From contig CAYOEV010000002.1 in NCBI GenBank assembly GCA_964403075.1, positions 80,224 through 144,223 of the forward strand: a stretch of DNA of 64,000 nt. The letters are read 5' to 3'. The stretch's first letter is position 1. Every line of letters starts with the position of its first letter. This stretch comes from CAYOEV01 sp964403075 (lineage in GTDB: Bacteria > Bacteroidota > Bacteroidia > Cytophagales > Cyclobacteriaceae). This document shows, in pieces, positions 28,145 through 37,051 of this stretch. The notes under the pieces were generated by a model that saw nothing but the letters and a program-made list of their open reading frames with translations, searched no databases and was not told the DNA's origin. The translations under genes were made by a program, and so were the position numbers.

Positions 28145-28846
28145 ATGTTCGACCGATTCGCCATTTACTCCTCAGCCGATCAATTGGCGGAGACCTTTGC
28201 GATAGACGTTCCAGAAAGTTACCAGATTAGCTACAATGCAGGTCCCGGACAACTGCACCCAATCATTACCAGTGATGATCCGAGGGGGTTGGCCTTTTTT
28301 TATTGGGGCCTGATGCCCAAATTGGCACATGACAAATCGATCAGCATGAAGCTGATTAACACGACGAGTGAAGTTTTAAGTAAACCCGGTTATCAAAAAA
28401 AGCTGCGCGTGGCGCGTTGTTTGATTCCTGTCAATGGTTTTTTTTTATGGAAAGTCATTTCCAAAAAGCAACAAACACCTTATTATTTTTTTCCCAGACA
28501 AATGGAGCTCATGGGCATCGCCGGTTTGTGGGAAGAATCGGAAGATCTGGATGGCCAAGTCATCCATAGTTTTGTGGCAATAACGGTGCCCGTTTCACAT
28601 TCCTTATCCGATTTTAGTCCCTGGATGCCCGCCCTATTGACCCCCTCGCTCGCCCTCGACTGGCTGTCTTCAGGCATGAACGAAAACGCTGCCCTGCAAT
28701 TGATTCAGCAAACGACAAATCATCACCCAGCATTGGAATCCCACCCGGTAAGCCCCAGAATCAGTCAACTGAAGATCAACCAACCGGACCTCATCCAACC
28801 CCGCCCGGCATCCGATCAACATGGCAACTATACGCTTTTTACTTAA
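28145..28846 (+). CDS. SRAP (YedK/HMCES)-fold protein lacking the catalytic residues
   Basis: A 233-residue protein with the overall SRAP layout: short N-terminal strand, YNAGP (30-34, the conserved Asn kept), FYWGLMP (52-58), LIN (70-72), RCLIPVNGFFLWK (91-103), GIAGLWEE (124-131) and MPALL. Active SRAP proteins protect abasic sites by a DNA crosslink through Cys2 and use a Glu in GFYEW and a His in HxRMP. Here residue 2 is Phe, the Glu position is Leu101 and the His position is Ser158; the DNA-contacting Arg of N-A-R is also changed (INTTSE). No alternative start restores a Cys2. A non-catalytic DNA-binding or structural role is inferred. The downstream OmpA gene is separated by 45 bp and is probably independent. 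Confidence 0.82.
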   Translation: MFDRFAIYSSADQLAETFAIDVPESYQISYNAGPGQLHPIITSDDPRGLAFFYWGLMPKLAHDKSISMKLINTTSEVLSKPGYQKKLRVARCLIPVNGFFLWKVISKKQQTPYYFFPRQMELMGIAGLWEESEDLDGQVIHSFVAITVPVSHSLSDFSPWMPALLTPSLALDWLSSGMNENAALQLIQQTTNHHPALESHPVSPRISQLKINQPDLIQPRPASDQHGNYTLFT

Positions 28847-28891
28847 TTAACCACTGTTTTTACTTATCTTTCACCGCGGGAAGGACGTTAT

Positions 28892-30805
28892 ATGCAGACT
28901 CGGAAACCTTTAGGCTCGCTCATTGCATGCATGCTCACCATTGCCGTTATCGGCCAGGATCTGGACAAGGAATATAAAATGGCTGAGCGCTATTTCACCG
29001 ACCTCGACCTGACCAACGCCAGCGTCCACTACAATGTCATCATGGCAAGTGACCCGTCCTATGAAGATGTGGCCTACAAAGCGGAGATTTGTTCCCTATT
29101 GACTTTTGCGCGAAATAAGGCGATGGGTGACTTTATGGCCATGCGAGAAATGTACGGTCAGGATCCCCTCTACAATTTTTGGCTCGGCAACATTTTCGCT
29201 GACAAATACCGGTTTTCTGAAGCCATCCAGGCGTTGAATGACTTCCTTCAATCAGACGCAAAAAAAGAAAAATTCTTTGTGGAAGATGCGCAATCACTCA
29301 TTCAGGAGATCAATCGTTTAAAAGAAATTTTTAATGAACCCGGTGAGTATGAAATACACCAACTGGATGCCAGCATCAACAGCACTGGAGATGAACTGAC
29401 CCCCGTGTTCTTTGAAGGGGAGGGGGAATTATTGTTCGCCTCTTCCCGTGATTCTGATGATCGTACCGATCCGGCCTTCTATATTTATCAGTCTAAGCAA
29501 AAATCTGACGGTAGCTGGGCGGCACCGGAAATGGTGACCGTGCTCGGGGAGTTCAACGAATACACGGCCAACCTCGAATTTGTTTCCCGCGACAAAAAAC
29601 TTTTTCAGTTTCGCGATGAAGGAGGGGGAGACCTTTTCTACAGCACGCCGGATGGTGGCACGGGATGGAGTATTCCCAAGGAGTTCGATGCCAAAATTCC
29701 AAGAGTGAAAATCCAGTCTCACTTTTTTATCAATGAGAACGAAACGAGGATCATCTATGTGTCGGATGAGAATTTCAACCAAACCGGTTTAGATCTTTAT
29801 CAAACGTATAAGAATCCAGAAACGGGGGAATGGTCTAAACCCGTTGCCATTTCAAACCGAATTAATAGTGAACTGGATGAAGACACCCCATATCTATCTC
29901 CAGATGAAACCAGGTTGTATTTTAGTTCTAACCGGGACGGCACTGTCGGTGGATTCGATATATACATGTCTGAATTAGATCCTCAAACCAACTTGTGGTC
30001 GGTGCCTGTAAACCTTGGATTCCCCATCAATAGTCCGGATGATGACAAACATTTCAAACTAAATCCAGATCAACAGTCCGGCTACTTCGTTTCCGATCGC
30101 TACAGCTCTATCGGTGAACATGACATTTTCCTTTTTTGGAAGATTGACAAAGTTAAAATTCAAGGTAGAATCCTGGAGGCCAACAGCAAAAGACTCATTC
30201 CAAATGCCGAGGTGATCTTCAGGCCTAAACAATATCCGGATGAATATTTCCGGGCACAGTCCGATGCACAGGGGATTTATTCCAGTGCCATTGTTGCGGA
30301 TGAAACGTTTGACGTGAACATCCGATTAGATGGCCAGGAAGTGTACAGTGATACTTACCTCATTCATCCTACAGATGGACTGGAAACTACTTATTTTCAG
30401 GATTTCATGGTCGACCTCGGTGATCAGGTGGAACCCGACCCACCGCTGACCCAACAAAAACCAGTGACCCGTAAGGCCAGCTTCTTTTATTTTGAGGTCG
30501 CTTCCACGCAACTAAGTGATGCGGTCAAAAATGAATTGACCCAATTGGCCGGACAATTGAAAAACAACGGTGAAACCACCGTTAAAATTGGTGGACATGC
30601 TGATGGCCGAGGCCCGGACAGTCTGAATAAGAACCTATCCAACCAACGCGCCCAGAAAATTGCGCGGTTTTTACAAACCCAGGGTATCGAGTTCCGACGC
30701 ATGGAAATAGTTGGCTACGGCGAAACCCAGCCTCTGGCCACAAACGACGACGAAATGGAAGGCCGTGAACTAAACCGTCGGGTGGAAGTATTCATTAACG
30801 ACTGA
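28892..30805 (+). CDS. OmpA-family protein with TPR-like N-terminus and PD40 repeats
   Basis: A 637-residue exported protein. After a signal peptide (cleavage near IGQ, residue 21) come TPR-like helices (about 25-150), then three PD40/WD40-like repeats (for example YLSPDETRLYFSSNRDGTVGG), a carboxypeptidase-regulatory-like beta-sandwich (about 420-510) and a C-terminal OmpA domain (about 525-637) with GHADGRGPD and the peptidoglycan-binding LSNQRAQ and LNRRVEV segments. The architecture resembles PorE-type periplasmic proteins that bind peptidoglycan. fabH starts 28 bp downstream. A second gene with the same core architecture lies at 35012. Confidence 0.88.
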   Translation: MQTRKPLGSLIACMLTIAVIGQDLDKEYKMAERYFTDLDLTNASVHYNVIMASDPSYEDVAYKAEICSLLTFARNKAMGDFMAMREMYGQDPLYNFWLGNIFADKYRFSEAIQALNDFLQSDAKKEKFFVEDAQSLIQEINRLKEIFNEPGEYEIHQLDASINSTGDELTPVFFEGEGELLFASSRDSDDRTDPAFYIYQSKQKSDGSWAAPEMVTVLGEFNEYTANLEFVSRDKKLFQFRDEGGGDLFYSTPDGGTGWSIPKEFDAKIPRVKIQSHFFINENETRIIYVSDENFNQTGLDLYQTYKNPETGEWSKPVAISNRINSELDEDTPYLSPDETRLYFSSNRDGTVGGFDIYMSELDPQTNLWSVPVNLGFPINSPDDDKHFKLNPDQQSGYFVSDRYSSIGEHDIFLFWKIDKVKIQGRILEANSKRLIPNAEVIFRPKQYPDEYFRAQSDAQGIYSSAIVADETFDVNIRLDGQEVYSDTYLIHPTDGLETTYFQDFMVDLGDQVEPDPPLTQQKPVTRKASFFYFEVASTQLSDAVKNELTQLAGQLKNNGETTVKIGGHADGRGPDSLNKNLSNQRAQKIARFLQTQGIEFRRMEIVGYGETQPLATNDDEMEGRELNRRVEVFIND

Positions 30806-30833
30806 TTCTGATTAGATTGGCAAAAAAAACAAT

Positions 30834-31841
30834 ATGTATAGCTCAAGAATTGTGGGCATTGGTCACTACGTCCCCCAGAATGTAGTCACCAATAAAGACC
30901 TGGAAAAGATGATGGATACCAACGATGAGTGGATCGTGGAAAGAACGGGTATCAAAGAACGACGCTGGATAGATCCTGCCACTGATGACAGTCCGTCGGT
31001 CATGGGAACAAAAGCCGCCCGAGCCGCCATATCCAATGCAGGTCTTACACCTGATGACATTGACTTTATAATTTTCGCGACGCTGAGTCCTGATTACTAC
31101 TTCCCGGGCCCAGGTGTGATGGTGCAGGAGCAATTGGGTATTAGAGAAGTAGGGGCATTAGACGTACGCAACCAGTGCTCGGGTTTCGTTTATGGACTTT
31201 CCGTGGCTGATCAATTCATCAAAACGGGCATGTATAAAAATGTGCTGCTGATCGGATCCGAAAATCATTCCGGCGGATTAGACCGAACCACGCGGGGACG
31301 CAACGTTTCGGTCATCTTTGGTGATGGTGCGGGTGCTGTGGTGCTACAAAGAAGCGAGGACGAAACCCTGGGAGTCTTGTCTACCCATTTGCATTCGGAA
31401 GGCAAGCATGCGATGGAGCTGGCATTACCGGGACCGAGCACACAGCATTGGGTACCCGAAATCATTGCCGAAGGAGAAGTGGAGCATCCCAACTATTACC
31501 CAGTGATGAATGGCAACTTTGTGTTCAAACAAGCGGTGGTTCGCTTTGAAGAAGTGATCAATGAAGCCCTACAAGCCAATGGAAAAACCAAGGAAGATGT
31601 GGCATTACTCGTGCCCCATCAGGCCAACCTGAGAATTAGCCAGTTTATCCAAAAGAAAATGGGCTTGCGTGATGATCAGGTGTACAACAACATCATGCGG
31701 TACGGCAACACCACCGCCGCATCTATTCCCATCGCCGTGAGCGAAGCATGGCAGGAAGGGAAAATCAAAAAAGGCGACCTGATTTGTTTGGCAGCCTTTG
31801 GATCCGGATTCACTTGGGCAAGCGCATTGATCAATTGGTAA
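30834..31841 (+). CDS. fabH: Beta-ketoacyl-ACP synthase III
   Basis: A 335-residue enzyme that condenses acetyl- or branched acyl-CoA with malonyl-ACP to start fatty-acid synthesis. The catalytic Cys is in RNQCSGFVYG, the His in VPHQANLRI and the Asn in YGNTTAASIP. Not adjacent to plsX or other fatty-acid genes, which suggests an extra copy or a specialised starter-unit enzyme; the acpP/fabF pair is 11 kb away. Transcription ends at the hairpin just downstream. Confidence 0.92.
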   Translation: MYSSRIVGIGHYVPQNVVTNKDLEKMMDTNDEWIVERTGIKERRWIDPATDDSPSVMGTKAARAAISNAGLTPDDIDFIIFATLSPDYYFPGPGVMVQEQLGIREVGALDVRNQCSGFVYGLSVADQFIKTGMYKNVLLIGSENHSGGLDRTTRGRNVSVIFGDGAGAVVLQRSEDETLGVLSTHLHSEGKHAMELALPGPSTQHWVPEIIAEGEVEHPNYYPVMNGNFVFKQAVVRFEEVINEALQANGKTKEDVALLVPHQANLRISQFIQKKMGLRDDQVYNNIMRYGNTTAASIPIAVSEAWQEGKIKKGDLICLAAFGSGFTWASALINW

Positions 31842-31853
31842 CTGAGACATCAC

Positions 31854-31890
31854 CCACCACTGCCTCAACCGACAGCTGGTGGTTTTTTTT
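31854..31890 (+). terminator. Intrinsic terminator after fabH
   Basis: Arms CCACCACTG and CAG(C)TGGTGG, with one bulged C, are followed by eight T residues. It begins 12 bp after the fabH stop. Confidence 0.85.
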
Positions 31891-31957
31891 GATTTAAGGC
31901 AGTAGCGCGCTTTTGCAACAATGTGCGTGGCAGCACTGATCAAAAACCAACTGATGT

Positions 31958-32806
31958 TTAGTTCACCTCTAACTTTTCATAGAAGCGGTAAAAATCGCGC
32001 AGCATGCGTACCTGCATCAGGTAATTGCCATGTTGGGCTTCCACATTCACGTACGGAATACCCTTTGAGCCACAGTAAACGGATAAGGAGCCATCATCCG
32101 TCATGGTTTCATTGTTTTGTAAGACTACATTGTAATTCAGGTTTTGGAAATAGGCAAACAATTGGATGTCTGTGACAAAAAAGAAATCATCCAAATCATA
32201 AATAGGATTCAGGTGAATGCCTTCCGCTTCATTCTCATAAATATCCATGTAAGAGGCAGCTGAGTATTTAGCCTCTGTATTGTTGTGAAGGGCCACCACC
32301 ATACGGGTATCCAGATGATCTATCACAGACCTGGCCAGATTCCTTACTTTTTGATAGGCTTCCAAAGTGGAATCGCCAAAGGTGACCATAGATTGCCAGG
32401 TGCCGACATCCGTAAACATACGGTTGGGGTCTACCTCATAATGGTGCAATTCGTCCAGGTGAAATTCCAGGTTTCGATGACCGCCATGTTTGAGTTGTAC
32501 CAATCGACCACCCAATGAATCGATGACTTCCAAGGCCGCCGCCACGCTTGTGTTTTCATCGTCATGCAGGTTGACATAGGTAGGTCCCTCTCCTTTCTCA
32601 TATATTTCCAAAATAATTTCCGTGTCGCCAAGTGTAAATCGCTGCTGGTGTATGTCAGGAGCATTCCGATAGGAGCGGTACTCGAGATATGTACCGGTGG
32701 TGTCGATGTCAGGGATGGGGTCCAGGCTGAGACTGGCCACAGGTTGGGTCGTCTGGCAGGACAAGAGGACCACAAAAAAAAGCAAGGTGGGTACTGATGA
32801 TTTCAT
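31958..32806 (-). CDS. Lipoprotein resembling M14-type zinc carboxypeptidases
   Basis: A 282-residue protein starting at MKSSVPTLLFF (an ATG four codons earlier, 32818, is also possible). A lipobox (LLSC) ends the signal sequence. The mature part shows a spaced set of residues reminiscent of M14 carboxypeptidases: HDDE (an HxxE zinc pair, His81 and Glu84), DPNRMF (like the substrate-binding N-R), a lone His in VVALHNN (His174, the third zinc ligand position) and a Glu in NVEAQHG (Glu256, the general base position). This is my inference from motif order; overall similarity to the family is weak. It would act in the periplasm, anchored to a membrane. Single gene, divergent from the DUF4407 gene. 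Confidence 0.6.
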   Translation of the reverse strand: MKSSVPTLLFFVVLLSCQTTQPVASLSLDPIPDIDTTGTYLEYRSYRNAPDIHQQRFTLGDTEIILEIYEKGEGPTYVNLHDDENTSVAAALEVIDSLGGRLVQLKHGGHRNLEFHLDELHHYEVDPNRMFTDVGTWQSMVTFGDSTLEAYQKVRNLARSVIDHLDTRMVVALHNNTEAKYSAASYMDIYENEAEGIHLNPIYDLDDFFFVTDIQLFAYFQNLNYNVVLQNNETMTDDGSLSVYCGSKGIPYVNVEAQHGNYLMQVRMLRDFYRFYEKLEVN

Positions 32807-32881
32807 GGGAAGAACCATGTCTGGAAGATAAAGTAAAATCTAAAACGTTGTGCAGTCGTTAGTAAATTAAAACCCAATTAA

Positions 32882-34075
32882 ATGGACGCAGAAAAAAACG
32901 AAACGCCCGATCGTCCGCCAGGAACTATTGCCCGCGTGCTGTGGTGGTGTGCCACCGCAATTCCAGAGATCATGAGCAAATGCCGTTCAGATGGCAACCG
33001 TGCCTCAATCATAGGTATGGGCACGCTATTTACTTTCTTATATGCGACCATCGCCTGGATCTATTTCTGGTCGATCAACAGTACCAATCCATGGTTATAC
33101 ATTGGGTTGGGGCTATTCATGGGTTTTGGTATTCTGACCATAGACCGAATGCTCATTGCCTCTATCAAAGCAGGCAAAGTTCGGTTAGTGCCTACCGCCT
33201 TTCGCGTAGTGCTGGCCATCGCACTGGGTGCCTTCATTGCCCAGCCAGTGATACTATGGTTATTTCAGGAAGACCTGCAAGCAGAGGTGCAAATACTACA
33301 GGATGAAAAACTGGCCGAAAAAAATGCGGGTATACTGCAAATAAAGGATAAAAAAAATGCAGCACTGGAGGCCGAACAAGCAGCGCTCCTTCAGCAGCAG
33401 TCCAATAAATATGCCGATGTCAATCAAGCCAGGCAGACCTACCAGGCAGAAATTGACGGCACGGGTGGTTCACAACGTTATGGCATTCGGGCAGTGGCAA
33501 AAGAAAAATTGAAAATATTGGAGCGCCAGGAAGAGGAATACCTCGAGCTGCAGGCCAATACACGACCGAGACTGGACACCATTGCCTTTCAACTGGCACA
33601 AATTGAAAGCGACTATCAACAAGAACTGAAAACCTATAAAGAAGAATTTGCCCCTGGCGGATTTCTCATTCAGGTGTCTGCCTTACAGTCTCTGCTCAAA
33701 AAAGACCCCACCGGTTCGCTGCGGGAACGCTATTGGCTGTTGTTGTTTATCCTCATCTTGTTCGAGCTGATTCCGATTATAGCCAAAATTTTTCTACCCA
33801 CAGGCACCTACGATCATCAGGTGGCCCTGCAGGATGAATGGGAATTAAGAAGCAGTCAGTCGGCGTTTGAAAAAAAGGTCGAGCTCTTCGAAGCGGAAAA
33901 TACCTCTATAAAAACGCAAGATCTGAAACTGATGAAAGACTATTTTTCGCAGTCGGAAGGACCAAAAAAACAAAAGTCGAAGGAACACATCGATACCTGG
34001 ATGAAAGGCAACGGCGCCAGTAAAAAGGACCTATGGACCTGGGTGAGGGATGAAGTATTGAACAAGCGCCCATAG
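32882..34075 (+). CDS. DUF4407 membrane protein with long coiled coil
   Basis: A 397-residue protein with three N-terminal hydrophobic helices (about residues 45-130), a charged coiled-coil region (about 138-260) rich in Glu, Gln and Lys, a fourth hydrophobic helix (about 282-305, YWLLLFILILFELIPII) and a basic helical C-terminal tail. The segment TIDRMLIAS and the four-helix layout fit DUF4407. The function of the family is unknown; the coiled coil is likely periplasmic or cytoplasmic between helices three and four. It is a single gene, with the convergent ThuA gene 75 bp away. Confidence 0.82.
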   Translation: MDAEKNETPDRPPGTIARVLWWCATAIPEIMSKCRSDGNRASIIGMGTLFTFLYATIAWIYFWSINSTNPWLYIGLGLFMGFGILTIDRMLIASIKAGKVRLVPTAFRVVLAIALGAFIAQPVILWLFQEDLQAEVQILQDEKLAEKNAGILQIKDKKNAALEAEQAALLQQQSNKYADVNQARQTYQAEIDGTGGSQRYGIRAVAKEKLKILERQEEEYLELQANTRPRLDTIAFQLAQIESDYQQELKTYKEEFAPGGFLIQVSALQSLLKKDPTGSLRERYWLLLFILILFELIPIIAKIFLPTGTYDHQVALQDEWELRSSQSAFEKKVELFEAENTSIKTQDLKLMKDYFSQSEGPKKQKSKEHIDTWMKGNGASKKDLWTWVRDEVLNKRP

Positions 34076-34150
34076 TCTAACGGCCCTGGTTCCCTAGCGA
34101 AACTGGTGCGACGCGCGTAAGAAACAATCGGATTTAGCCGGATGGTGAGA

Positions 34151-34906
34151 TTAGTTGTTTAACAAATCAAGCGCTGCCGCCTCAATCATTTGTACATAAT
34201 CTTTGTTGCGGTAAGTATCCGGTGCATGTCCAATGCCCGTGTACCAGGTGCGTCCATTGTCAATGGCAAGGGTCCATGCCATGGGATGGTTTGCACCCAT
34301 CGTGCCGCCAGTATAAGAAGACTCATCTACAAAAAGTAAATCTGTCTTAGATGCAGATAAATCCCTAAAGTTGTACCATTCATCAAAAATGGTCCATCGC
34401 TCGGGAAGATGGACATTGGAAGGATGGGCAGCACCTGAGATAAGTGTCGCCTCCTGCTGCGGTGGATGCCCGTCGAAATAAGCGCCCACCATCTGATTGT
34501 AAAAAGGCCATTGGTATTCCGTATCTGTGGCTGAATGAATGCCCATGAACCTACCACCAGATCGATACCAATTCTCCATTGCTACTTGCTGGACGCTGTC
34601 CAATATATCGCCGGTGGTATTCAAAAAGATGATCAGATTAAACTTTCGCAGCGAATCAGGATGAAAAAGAACCGCCTGATCGCTTAATGAGATGGACCAA
34701 TTGTTTACGTCGGCCAATGAATCGAATAGATTTTGGCCATCGGAGATAGAGGCATGCCTAAACCCCTCAGTTTTAAAAAAAACCAAAACCTTCGGCATTG
34801 TTCCTGGCGCATCATCTGATTTACATGCATAGCCACCGAGCATGACCATGGTGAGTAGAATGTAGCACGAAATTTGAGCCTTGTTTATTTTTGAATATGA
34901 ACCCAT
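34151..34906 (-). CDS. ThuA-domain lipoprotein
   Basis: About 251 residues from ATG 34906, which leads directly into a signal sequence with lipobox GGYAC; the longer ATG at 34948 adds a non-conserved extension. The mature protein is one ThuA domain (glutamine-amidotransferase-like fold): VLVFFKTEGFRHASI, FLNTTGDIL, GGRFMGIHSATD, HP-rich strand VSNVHLP-like region, DEWYNFRD and TWYTGIGHAPDTY. ThuA proteins take part in sugar (trehalose-type) use or act on glycan-linked substrates; many exported Bacteroidota members have no defined substrate. Divergent from the OmpA/PD40 gene at 35012. Confidence 0.87.
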   Translation of the reverse strand: MGSYSKINKAQISCYILLTMVMLGGYACKSDDAPGTMPKVLVFFKTEGFRHASISDGQNLFDSLADVNNWSISLSDQAVLFHPDSLRKFNLIIFLNTTGDILDSVQQVAMENWYRSGGRFMGIHSATDTEYQWPFYNQMVGAYFDGHPPQQEATLISGAAHPSNVHLPERWTIFDEWYNFRDLSASKTDLLFVDESSYTGGTMGANHPMAWTLAIDNGRTWYTGIGHAPDTYRNKDYVQMIEAAALDLLNN

Positions 34907-35011
34907 CGTTAAATATAACCAGATCTTGAAATGCTTGTCAATAAGCAACGATAGGTTATGGTTTGAAAGGCTTAAATTTAGCGACAGGAAACACTTGATC
35001 TGAACCTAAAC

Positions 35012-37051
35012 ATGTCTATGAACCGTCTCACAGGTATTTTCCTGTACCTTCTATTGGGTGGTCTGGTACCCACCATGGTATGCGGTCAACAGCTGGGGAA
35101 AGTCAACCAAGCCACCAAAAATGTACAGGTTTTTCATCCGAAAGTAAGCTTCGATGGCACCCAATTGGTCTTCATGGCCGATTACGACGGTCGCTCTAAA
35201 CCGTATGTATCTGTCTGGGCCGGAACCGAGTGGAGTGACCCGCAACCAATATTTTCTCAGGAAATCAACGGTTTTTACCAATTTGCTTATCCACAACTCA
35301 ACGCCAATAACGACCGGCTGTATATCGCGGCCAGTGTAGGCGACACCTCAGATTTTGATATTTATTTCTCGGACAAGACCAGGGGAGGCTGGACAGACCC
35401 CATTCCCATGAGTGATGTCATCAATACCGAAATGGACGAGACCGCTCCAGCCATTTCTACCAACGAAAGAAAACTCTTATTTACCCGGCCTCTTCCTGAA
35501 GAAGCCAAAGCAGATGATTTCTGCCAGCAAATATTCTTGGTCGAACAAACGCCAGATGGAGTATGGGATCGCGCGGTGCTGCTCTCCTCTGCCTACAACA
35601 CAGGTTGTGAAGTGGCCCCTTTTTTCGCGCATGACAACAAAACCTTTTTCTTCAGTTCTTACAGGGATGTTGCCGATTCGGCCGGTGCACGTCTCTCACG
35701 TAAAAATTTCAATGTTTTCTGGGCAAAAATCGATGGACTTTTTGAATTCCAGCCTAAGCCGATTTATCCCATCGTCAATAAGGGTGCAGACCAGGTTTCC
35801 TTTAGCATGGATGCAGATCAAAACATCTATTATGGCTCAGGGGATATTTTCAAAAGCAGCGAAAAGAAAAGATCATCCCAGATTATTCACGGCATATTAG
35901 AGAGTGGTTATGAAAAAGAGTTGGTCACACAGCTGCAAGGGACGATCACAGATGATCAGGGCAACCCACTGGAGGCCATTGTAGAAGTCATAGATCCTTT
36001 CACCTCCAAAGTGTATGACCAGCTAGAAAGCGACGAACGGGGCTACTACCAGTCTTTCCTACCAACGGAGGTGGATTTTCAGCTCGTTATTAGTAAGGAT
36101 ACCTACTCGGTTCAGTCCCGTTTACTTCGGACCACAGGCCCACGCGACACCTTCGACTTCGAACTGTTTAAACATGTAAAATTGTCCTTCAATGTGTTTG
36201 ACTACGACTATTATTTTCCCTTGACTGCAAATGCCCAACTCGTAGACGATGCCTTCAATGAAGTGGATGCGAGCACCGTGTCCCCAAACGGTGGTACTGC
36301 ATTTGACGTGGCATTGGGGCAAACCTATCACGTCATATTTTCCGCCCCCAATTACCGGAACGATACCCTGCACTTACCCTTCGATAAAGAAGTACTTTTC
36401 CCGGAATATACCTTTGACATAGAACTCGAACGCGCGCTGTCCGGGGTAGATCTGGTATTTACCGACGATGAAACGGGCGAAAATCTTGATCTGGAAATCA
36501 CCGTTTACAATGTCACCCGCAATGAAAAAATCACCAGACGGGTAAAAGATGGTAAAATCCACCTGGATTTACGAGAGGGGGAGGAGTACGAGATTAGCAC
36601 CTCAGCCCAGGGGTACAGTTACTACACTGCGTCAGTGGATTTAACCAAAGCAGCCTCTCAAAAAGAGATCAAAGCTGAATTGAAGTCCATCGCCAATGCC
36701 TCTCTGGTTTTGGATAATATCACGTTCGAGTACAATTCGTATAACCTCAATGCCGCCTCCTACGAGGAACTCAATAAGCTGGTAGCGTATCTCCAGGCCA
36801 ACGGCATCTATAAAGTACAAATCTCCGCATTCACGGACGACTCGGGTGGAGAAAATTACAATTTGAAGCTTTCCCGTAAACGCGCCAATTCTGTGTTGGA
36901 ATACCTGCAGGACCATGCCATTAAAGCTACCCGATTGATCGCCATCGGCTATGGTGAAGAAAATCCGTTATTTCCAAATAATTCCGAAGAAAACCGCGCC
37001 TTGAACAGACGGGTAGAATTTAAGATATTGAACCCCAATGAAAGCAATTAA
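35012..37051 (+). CDS. OmpA-family protein with PD40 repeats, first gene of the CHAT operon
   Basis: A 679-residue exported protein: signal peptide (cleavage after VCGQ near residue 26), PD40 repeats over about residues 40-290 (FHPKVSFDGTQLVFMADYDG, AISTNERKLLFTR), two carboxypeptidase-regulatory-like or Ig-like beta domains (about 310-560), and a C-terminal OmpA domain with FEYNSYNLN, FTDDSGG and NRALNRRVEF for peptidoglycan binding. It overlaps the next gene by 14 bp, and that gene overlaps a CHAT protein gene. The PD40 propeller could sense a ligand and the OmpA domain tether the complex to the cell wall. A possible promoter (TATGGTTTG, near 34957) lies in the divergent gap with ThuA. Confidence 0.88.
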   Translation: MSMNRLTGIFLYLLLGGLVPTMVCGQQLGKVNQATKNVQVFHPKVSFDGTQLVFMADYDGRSKPYVSVWAGTEWSDPQPIFSQEINGFYQFAYPQLNANNDRLYIAASVGDTSDFDIYFSDKTRGGWTDPIPMSDVINTEMDETAPAISTNERKLLFTRPLPEEAKADDFCQQIFLVEQTPDGVWDRAVLLSSAYNTGCEVAPFFAHDNKTFFFSSYRDVADSAGARLSRKNFNVFWAKIDGLFEFQPKPIYPIVNKGADQVSFSMDADQNIYYGSGDIFKSSEKKRSSQIIHGILESGYEKELVTQLQGTITDDQGNPLEAIVEVIDPFTSKVYDQLESDERGYYQSFLPTEVDFQLVISKDTYSVQSRLLRTTGPRDTFDFELFKHVKLSFNVFDYDYYFPLTANAQLVDDAFNEVDASTVSPNGGTAFDVALGQTYHVIFSAPNYRNDTLHLPFDKEVLFPEYTFDIELERALSGVDLVFTDDETGENLDLEITVYNVTRNEKITRRVKDGKIHLDLREGEEYEISTSAQGYSYYTASVDLTKAASQKEIKAELKSIANASLVLDNITFEYNSYNLNAASYEELNKLVAYLQANGIYKVQISAFTDDSGGENYNLKLSRKRANSVLEYLQDHAIKATRLIAIGYGEENPLFPNNSEENRALNRRVEFKILNPNESN

